From: Lentisphaerota bacterium
GTDB lineage: Bacteria; Verrucomicrobiota; Lentisphaeria; Oligosphaerales; Oligosphaeraceae
NCBI GenBank assembly: GCA_012800625.1
Contig: JAAZIY010000296.1
Location: 1 to 5,970 of the forward strand
DNA length: 5,970 nt
Reading direction: 5' to 3'
The translations under genes and the position numbers were made by a program. The notes under the pieces are model-generated. The model searched no databases. It was given only the letters and a program-made list of their open reading frames with translations, and was not told the DNA's origin. Below, in pieces: positions 5,917 to 5,970 of the stretch (positions are counted from its first letter, which is position 1; every line of letters starts with the position of its first letter).

Positions 5917-5943
5917 TTGTTAAATTCGCTTTTTTTCTATACA
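5917..5943 (+). promoter_or_regulatory. weak candidate promoter for a gene beyond the window
   Basis: The 72 bases after the SEDS stop are AT-rich and show no convincing coding sequence and no terminator hairpin. TTGTTA (5917-5922) is followed after 15 bases by TATACA (5938-5943); TACAGT at 5940 gives a 17-base spacer instead. Either could serve a downstream gene. AT-rich sequence yields such matches easily. Confidence 0.25.
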
Positions 5944-5970
5944 GTATATTCGGGTTTTTCTTGTACATAC

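Overview
The window looks like a core chromosomal segment of a bacterium of roughly 55% GC. It carries an information-processing operon, nusA-infB-rbfA, on the minus strand. That operon is flanked by a SEDS-family cell-wall polymerase gene transcribed away from it and a small TRL-family lipoprotein gene converging on it. I see no transposase, integrase, phage, CRISPR or toxin-antitoxin gene. The short IF-2 with two IF2_N modules, the NusA N-terminus of the type LDYLEHERGIDRESLIE, the TRL lipoprotein and the dispersed decamer repeats suggest an environmental Gram-negative lineage, perhaps of the PVC superphylum (Lentisphaerota/Kiritimatiellota type). That placement rests on memory of family sequences and is low confidence.

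Layout. Bases 1-102 hold a plausible sigma70-type promoter (TTGCAA-N16-TATAGT), then an intrinsic-terminator-like hairpin, then the Shine-Dalgarno of the TRL lipoprotein gene (103-498, +). The convergent gap 499-582 holds a perfect 15-bp inverted repeat and a decamer repeat array that ends just short of the rbfA stop. From 583 to 4390 the minus strand carries, in transcription order, nusA, infB and rbfA. Bases 4391-4611 form a divergent control region. It has overlapping candidate promoters for nusA and the SEDS gene, a terminator-like hairpin in the nusA leader, and a second decamer array in the SEDS leader. The SEDS gene fills 4612-5898, and the last 72 bases are AT-rich and noncoding as far as can be seen.

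How the genes work together. NusA (transcription pausing, termination and antitermination), IF-2 (initiator tRNA delivery and subunit joining) and RbfA (30S maturation) form the well-known transcription/translation operon. The rimP gene that often precedes nusA is not here, and truB does not follow rbfA. The SEDS protein polymerises peptidoglycan glycan strands and is functionally unrelated, but its promoter appears to share DNA with the nusA promoter.

Most worth a second look: (i) the terminator-like hairpin between promoter and start codon of nusA, a candidate autoregulatory attenuator, with a parallel arrangement before the TRL gene; (ii) a 37-codon open extension of nusA beyond its UGA, in the same frame and ending 2 nt before the infB ATG; (iii) the ten-base-period repeat arrays at two gene borders, one filling the leader of an SEDS gene that has no visible Shine-Dalgarno. 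I found no clear evidence of a wholly new multi-gene system.
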